Assembly (NCBI GenBank): GCA_052390035.1
Contig: JBQTHI010000102.1
Location: 1 to 10,184 of the forward strand
DNA: 10,184 nucleotides
Direction of reading: 5' to 3'
Source of the DNA: JBQTHI01 sp052390035
Lineage (GTDB): Bacteria; Actinomycetota; Acidimicrobiia; Spongiisociales; ZC4RG35
The notes below the pieces were generated by a model, which did not search any database, was not told the origin of the DNA, and saw only the letters and a list, made by a program, of their open reading frames with translations. Below, in pieces: positions 6,441-10,184 of the stretch. A program made the translations under genes and the position numbers. The stretch's first letter is position 1. Each line of letters begins with the position of its first letter.

Positions 6441-7991
6441 GTGGGTACTGAGGCGCGTATCGAACAACTCCGCAAGCTGCGTGACGAAGCCCTTCATGCC
6501 GGGACCCGGCGGGCGGTCGACCGCCAGCAAGAACAGGGAAAGCTAAACGCCCGCGAGCGAATCGATCACCTCCTCGACAAGGGGTCCTTTCAGGAGATCG
6601 ACATGTTCGTCCGCCATCAGGGCTCCGGCTTCGGCATCGAGCACAAGCGACCTCCCGGCGACGCCGTGGTCACCGGTTACGGCACGATCGATGGGCGCAC
6701 CGTGTTCGTCTTTGCCGAGGACTTCACGGTGTTCGGTGGAAGCCTCGGCAAGGCGGTCGCCGACAAGATCTGCAAGTTGATGGACCTGGCGATGGAGGTC
6801 GGCGCCCCCATCATCGGACTGAAAGACTCGGGGGGTGCTCGCATTCAGGAAGGGGTGGGCTCGCTCGACGGATATGGGCGGATCTTCGAGCGCAACGTCC
6901 GGGCGTCGGGTGTGATCCCCCAACTGTCGGTGATCATGGGTCCGTGCGCCGGCGGTGCGGTCTACTCCCCGGCGATGACCGACTTCGTCATCCAGGTCGA
7001 CAAGGTCTCTCACATGTTCATTACCGGCCCCGACGTCATCAAGGCGGTGACCGGCGAGGAGGTGAGCTTTGAAGAATTGGGCGGGGCTTTAACCCACGCC
7101 TCGATCTCTGGTGTGACCCATTTCGTCTTCCAGGATGGGGCGGCGGCGCTTGACGCGGTCCGCTACATGTTGTCGTTCTTCCCGCAGAACAATCTGGAGT
7201 TGCCGCCGTACTTCCCACCTACCGACAGCCGCGACCGGCTGGCAGACGACCTCGACACCATCATCCCCGATTCGTCCAACCAACCGTACGACATGGTGTC
7301 GTTGATCGAACTGATATGCGACGACGGCGAGTTCTTCCAGGTGCACGAGCATTGGGCCCGCAACCTGGTGGTCGGGTTTGGGCGGCTCGACGGCCACGTC
7401 GTCGGGATCGTGGCCAACCAACCGGCGGTTCTCGCCGGAACCCTCGACATCACGGCTTCGGAAAAAGGAGCGCGATTCGTCCGGTTCTGCGACGCCTTCA
7501 ATATCCCGCTGGTTACTTTCGTCGACGTGCCTGGATTCCTCCCTGGGATCGACCAGGAACATGGGGGGATCATCCGCCATGGGGCCAAACTCCTCTTCGC
7601 CTATTGCGAAGCAACGGTGCCGCGGGTGACGGTGATTACCCGCAAGGCGTACGGCGGCGCCTATCTCGTGATGAACGCCCGCGGGATCAGAGCGGACATG
7701 GTTTTCGCATGGCCATCGGCTGAGATCGCCGTGATGGGTGCCCAAGGAGCGGTCAATGTGATTTTCCGTCGCGAGCTTCAGGAGGCAACCGACCCCGAAG
7801 CAAAACGCACCGAGTTGATCGACGACTACCAGGATCGATTCAACAATCCGTACCGGGCAGCCGAATTGGGCTTGGTCGACGAGGTGATCGAGCCCCGAGA
7901 GACCCGGATCAAACTCATCCGGGCGTTCGAGATGCTGCGAACCAAACGCGAGCACCTCCCCCAAAAAAAGCATGCGAATATGCCCCTATGA
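6441..7991 (+). CDS. accD: Acyl-CoA carboxylase carboxyltransferase (beta) subunit, propionyl-CoA carboxylase type
   Basis: The beta subunit moves the carboxyl group from carboxybiotin to an acyl-CoA, making methylmalonyl-CoA or malonyl-CoA. The 516-residue product spans both crotonase-like halves of the PccB/AccD5 family. The N-terminal half has NARERIDHLLDKGSF at 36-50, DFTVFGGSLG at 94-103, KDSGGARIQEGVGSL at 128-142 and GPCAGGAVYSPAMTDF at 167-182. The C-terminal half has FVDVPGFLPG, RKAYGGAY at 401-408 and FAWPSAEIAVMGAQGAV around 423-438. It ends in QKKHANMPL, close to the usual KKHGNIPL terminus, so it is complete. Substrate preference (acetyl versus propionyl) depends on pocket residues in the C-terminal half and I do not fix it. 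The start is GTG at 6441, six bases after GGAGG (6430-6434). accA follows 68 bp downstream. Near the 3' end, 7964-7970 reads A AAA AAG in frame, which is probably just the conserved Lys-Lys pair. Confidence 0.95.
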   Translation: MGTEARIEQLRKLRDEALHAGTRRAVDRQQEQGKLNARERIDHLLDKGSFQEIDMFVRHQGSGFGIEHKRPPGDAVVTGYGTIDGRTVFVFAEDFTVFGGSLGKAVADKICKLMDLAMEVGAPIIGLKDSGGARIQEGVGSLDGYGRIFERNVRASGVIPQLSVIMGPCAGGAVYSPAMTDFVIQVDKVSHMFITGPDVIKAVTGEEVSFEELGGALTHASISGVTHFVFQDGAAALDAVRYMLSFFPQNNLELPPYFPPTDSRDRLADDLDTIIPDSSNQPYDMVSLIELICDDGEFFQVHEHWARNLVVGFGRLDGHVVGIVANQPAVLAGTLDITASEKGARFVRFCDAFNIPLVTFVDVPGFLPGIDQEHGGIIRHGAKLLFAYCEATVPRVTVITRKAYGGAYLVMNARGIRADMVFAWPSAEIAVMGAQGAVNVIFRRELQEATDPEAKRTELIDDYQDRFNNPYRAAELGLVDEVIEPRETRIKLIRAFEMLRTKREHLPQKKHANMPL

Positions 7992-8050
7992 AATCGGGAT
8001 CCTGTGAGTCGCCGTACGCCAGACGCAGGACGCCGACCGGGAGCGTCTGA
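7988..8050 (+). CDS. Possible 20-codon ORF between accD and accA
   Basis: An ATG at 7988 overlaps the accD stop (ATGA at 7988-7991) and opens a frame of 20 codons, MKSGSCESPYARRRTPTGSV, that ends in TGA nine bases before accA. The placement would suit translational coupling through the gap, and in mycobacteria and Streptomyces a small epsilon subunit gene is found next to the beta subunit gene. However, it has no Shine-Dalgarno site, is far shorter than known epsilon subunits, and I see no family motif. It may be chance, a leader-like coupling ORF, or a remnant. Confidence 0.2.
   Translation: MKSGSCESPYARRRTPTGSV
8020..8049 (+). other. Hairpin just ahead of the accA ribosome binding site
   Basis: CAGACGC at 8020-8026 can pair with GCGTCTG at 8043-8049 across a 16-base loop. 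The right arm abuts the accA Shine-Dalgarno stretch (GAGAGG at 8049-8054). Folded in mRNA, it could modulate accA initiation or mRNA stability; in such GC-rich DNA a seven-pair stem can also be chance. Confidence 0.35.
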
Positions 8051-8059
8051 GAGGCGCAG

Positions 8060-9802
8060 ATGAACTCTCTCCTAGTTGCCAACCGCGGCGAGATCGCGGT
8101 CCGGGTCATCCGAACCGCCCGGGAGTTGGGCCTGCGCACCATCGGGGTCTACTCGGAGCTTGATCGGGACGCCCTTCATGTGGAGTTGGCCGACGAGTCG
8201 TGGAACATTGGGCCGGCTCCCGCCGCCGAGTCCTACCTCAACGCAGCTCGCATCCTTCAGGTGGCGACCGCCGCTCGAGCCGATGCCATCCACCCGGGCT
8301 ACGGATTCCTGTCGGAAAACGCCGCGTTCGCCGAGGCGACAACCCAAGCAGGGTTGATCTGGGTCGGCCCGCCGCCAGAGGCGATCAGGGGTATGGGCGA
8401 CAAGATCACCTCGCGGCGGAATGCCCAGGCGGCCGGGGTGCCGATGGTTCCCGGCACGACGGAGCCGAGCAATTCGATCGAAGAGGTGACCTCGGTGGCG
8501 GAGAGGTACGGCTTCCCGGTGGCGATCAAGGCGGCTCACGGCGGAGGCGGCAAAGGCCTCCGAGTGGTGACCGCGCCCGAGGAGATAGGCAGTGCCTTCG
8601 AGGGCGCCCGGCGGGAAGCTGACGCCTATTTCGGCAACCCCGAGGTTTATGTCGAGAAGTACCTGCCGCGGCCCCGACATGTCGAAGCCCAGGTGCTGTT
8701 TGACAGCCACGGCCATGGCGTATTCCTCGGTGAACGTGACTGCACCGTGCAACGGCGTCACCAAAAGCTCATCGAAGAAACGCCGTCACCGGGCCTGACC
8801 GATGACCTCCGGGCGGCCCTCGGTGAGGCCGCTCTCGCCACGGCTCGGTCGTGTGGGTATGTCAACGCGGGGACGGTCGAGTTCCTGTTCGATCCGGACG
8901 AAGGCGCCTTCTATTTTCTAGAGATGAACACCCGACTCCAGGTCGAGCACACCATCACCGAGATGGTCACCGGACTCGACCTGGTGGAGTGGCAGCTTCG
9001 TATCGCCGACGGCGAGCGACTGCCCTTTGCGGACGTGCCGGTCAAAGGGCATGCCATCGAATTCCGGATCAATGCCGAGGACCCGCTCCGCGGGTTCCTT
9101 CCCACACCCGGTCAGATAGTCGACTACCGGGAGCCGGCCGGGCCGGGAGTGCGGGTCGACGGTTGGGTGAGGCCCACCACCAGGGTGAGCCAGTACTACG
9201 ACAACCTGATCGCCAAGTTGGTGATCTGGGGAAGGGATCGGGACCAGGCGATCAGGCGGGGCCGGCGGGCTCTGCAGGAATACGAAGTGACCGGCGTTTC
9301 GACCACCATCCCTGCTCATCTGGCGGTGCTCGACCACCCTGACTTCAACGAGGGCCGCCACTACACGCGCTGGATGGAAGAGCAGGTCAAGCTGCCCGAC
9401 CCGATGCCCTCGTCACCCCCTACCTTGCCCGAGGAGGAGGACCTGTCCCGACACGACATGACGGTGGAGATTGGAGGACGGCGGTTCGCCGTCACCTACT
9501 GGGCGCCGGAGGGGATCGCCACCGGTGGTCCGGTCGCCCCCCGTCGCACTCGACCCCGGTTGCATAGGGCCGCAGCCGCCTCCCAAAGCGACGGGGTGGT
9601 AACCGCTCCGATGCAGGGGACGATCGTGAAGGTCTTGGTCAAGGCGGGCGACAAGGTCGAGGAGGACCAGCCGCTGTGCGTGCTCGAAGCCATGAAGATG
9701 GAAAACGAGGTTCGGTCCCCTACTGCGGGCGAGGTGGTCGACCTCCGGGTGCAGACTGGTGACACGGTTGCTTCCGGTGCCGTCCTGGCGGTGATCAAGT
9801 AG
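8060..9802 (+). CDS. accA: Acyl-CoA carboxylase alpha subunit: biotin carboxylase fused to biotin carboxyl carrier
   Basis: The alpha subunit carboxylates its own biotin with ATP and bicarbonate and delivers it to AccD. The 580-residue product matches actinobacterial AccA3/AccA1-type subunits (about 590-600). The biotin carboxylase domain covers about 1-445: VANRGEIAVRVIRTARELG at 6-24, HPGYGFLSEN at 78-87, the ATP-grasp glycine-rich loop HGGGGKG at 160-166, EKYLPRPRHVEAQ at 199-211, GERDCTVQRRHQKLIEE at 224-240, EMNTRLQVEH at 288-297 and RINAEDP at 336-342. After a Pro/Glu-rich linker (about 445-465) and a basic stretch, the carrier domain covers about 512-580, with EAMKMEN placing the biotinylated Lys at 546, 34 residues from the end as usual. 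The ATG at 8060 follows GAGAGG by five bases. It is cotranscribed with accD in all likelihood. Subunits of this type often serve several beta subunits, so it may also feed carboxyltransferases encoded elsewhere. Confidence 0.96.
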   Translation: MNSLLVANRGEIAVRVIRTARELGLRTIGVYSELDRDALHVELADESWNIGPAPAAESYLNAARILQVATAARADAIHPGYGFLSENAAFAEATTQAGLIWVGPPPEAIRGMGDKITSRRNAQAAGVPMVPGTTEPSNSIEEVTSVAERYGFPVAIKAAHGGGGKGLRVVTAPEEIGSAFEGARREADAYFGNPEVYVEKYLPRPRHVEAQVLFDSHGHGVFLGERDCTVQRRHQKLIEETPSPGLTDDLRAALGEAALATARSCGYVNAGTVEFLFDPDEGAFYFLEMNTRLQVEHTITEMVTGLDLVEWQLRIADGERLPFADVPVKGHAIEFRINAEDPLRGFLPTPGQIVDYREPAGPGVRVDGWVRPTTRVSQYYDNLIAKLVIWGRDRDQAIRRGRRALQEYEVTGVSTTIPAHLAVLDHPDFNEGRHYTRWMEEQVKLPDPMPSSPPTLPEEEDLSRHDMTVEIGGRRFAVTYWAPEGIATGGPVAPRRTRPRLHRAAAASQSDGVVTAPMQGTIVKVLVKAGDKVEEDQPLCVLEAMKMENEVRSPTAGEVVDLRVQTGDTVASGAVLAVIK

Positions 9803-9825
9803 GTCGGCACCGAGCGGTCGGCCGG

Positions 9826-10184
9826 GTGCTCGTCATTGGCGCTGCGGCCGGGATCATCGCCTTCGCCGGATTGCCGCCCGATGAGATCTCCGACCTCGTG
9901 TTACCGACCACGGCCATCGCGCCCCCGTCCACTACGGCTGCGGCAAGGACCTGCGAGAAGGCGGTAAGCGGTCCCATCCTCGGCTCGGATCCGGGCTCAC
10001 TTTCGCTGGCCATCTCTCAGGCGGCCTTCGAGTGCTCCGCCAACGCGGTCATATCCGCAGGTAGTGGCGGAATCTTGATCCAGGCGGCAAAGGTCGCCGC
10101 GGCTCTGCGGGCGCCGTTGCTCGTGGCGGGCGCCGATCCCGACTTAATAAGTGGCGAGGTCGATCGGCTGGGAGCGGGGAGGGT
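9826..10184 (+). CDS. Putative secreted cell-wall-binding repeat 2-like protein, N-terminal part (cut by window edge)
   Basis: A frame is open from GTG at 9826 to the window edge, about 119 codons. An in-frame TGA at 9760-9762 lies upstream and no other ATG, GTG or TTG intervenes, so 9826 is the first possible start. The first 16 residues (VLVIGAAAGIIAFAGL) are hydrophobic and could be a signal or membrane segment, though no basic residues precede them. A Pro/Thr/Ala-rich linker follows (LVLPTTAIAPPSTTAAA). Then comes a stretch whose pattern resembles the cell-wall-binding repeat 2 family (PF04122): SLSLAISQAAFECSANAVI, an Ala-rich helix, RAPLLVAGADPDLI and VDRLGAGRV. In that family these correspond to the isoleucine-Ser helix, the 'GAPLLLT' strand and the 'L.RLG...V' helix. 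The function would be anchoring a protein to the cell wall. It begins 23 bp after accA without a clear Shine-Dalgarno site. The family match is by eye and the start is uncertain. Confidence 0.55.
   Translation, partial: MLVIGAAAGIIAFAGLPPDEISDLVLPTTAIAPPSTTAAARTCEKAVSGPILGSDPGSLSLAISQAAFECSANAVISAGSGGILIQAAKVAAALRAPLLVAGADPDLISGEVDRLGAGR

Noticed and set aside
7089..7973. Long minus-strand ORF (294 codons) opposite accD
   Set aside because: It lies wholly antisense to a gene with clear motifs along its full length. GC-rich codon bias routinely opens such frames, and its translation (rich in His, Arg, Asp) resembles no family I know.
8072..8764. Minus-strand ORF (230 codons) opposite accA
   Set aside because: Antisense shadow of the conserved biotin carboxylase domain with no recognisable motif.
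9805..9824. Short GC-rich hairpin after the accA stop as a terminator
   Set aside because: CGG and CCGA can pair with TCGG and CCG only with a two-base bulge, and no T run follows. Such stems are common by chance in this base composition.

Overview
The window is GC-rich, densely coded bacterial DNA that reads best as a chromosomal segment of an actinobacterium (Actinomycetota). The lineage is inferred from gene content: F420 biosynthesis genes, a LytR-CpsA-Psr cell-wall ligase, a fused biotin carboxylase/biotin carrier subunit and a putative cell-wall-binding-repeat protein. An uncultured Acidimicrobiia-like organism would fit, but no rRNA or marker gene is present to prove it. I see no tRNA, rRNA, CRISPR array, insertion sequence or prophage gene.

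Layout. (1) 1-389, minus: the start of a family 2 glycosyltransferase that runs off the left edge. (2) 430-2042, plus: fbiA/cofD and fbiB/cofE, overlapping by ATGA; together they build coenzyme F420 (attachment of the phospho-(enol)lactyl group, then glutamylation). (3) 2051-2125: five copies of a 15-bp tandem repeat filling the convergent gap and running into the end of the next gene. (4) 2114-4872, minus: an LCP ligase followed by UDP-glucose 6-dehydrogenase, separated by 113 bp that hold a 13-bp perfect inverted repeat. (5) 4974-5717, plus: a dienelactone-hydrolase-fold protein with Asp in the nucleophile position, convergent with (6) birA (minus, 5719-6396), with one base between their stops. 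(7) 6441-9802, plus: accD and accA, the carboxyltransferase and the biotin carboxylase/BCCP subunits of an acyl-CoA (probably propionyl-/acetyl-CoA) carboxylase. (8) 9826 to the right edge, plus: an open frame resembling a secreted cell-wall-binding repeat 2 protein.

How the genes fit together. Three modules are interleaved: F420 biosynthesis; envelope polysaccharide (glycosyltransferase, UDP-glucuronate supply, LCP attachment of glycopolymers to peptidoglycan); and biotin-dependent carboxylation, where BirA biotinylates Lys546 of AccA and AccD transfers the carboxyl group to acyl-CoA. The order fbiA-fbiB ... LCP ... birA-accD-accA recalls, in compact form, the Mycobacterium tuberculosis block from Rv3261 (fbiA) to Rv3285 (accA3).

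Most of the window is ordinary core metabolism. I do not see a wholly new system. The points most worth a second look are the Asp-for-Cys hydrolase, the single-domain FbiB, the repeat array with serial in-frame stops at the end of ugd, the hairpin ahead of ugd, and the apparent lack of an epsilon subunit gene between accD and accA.
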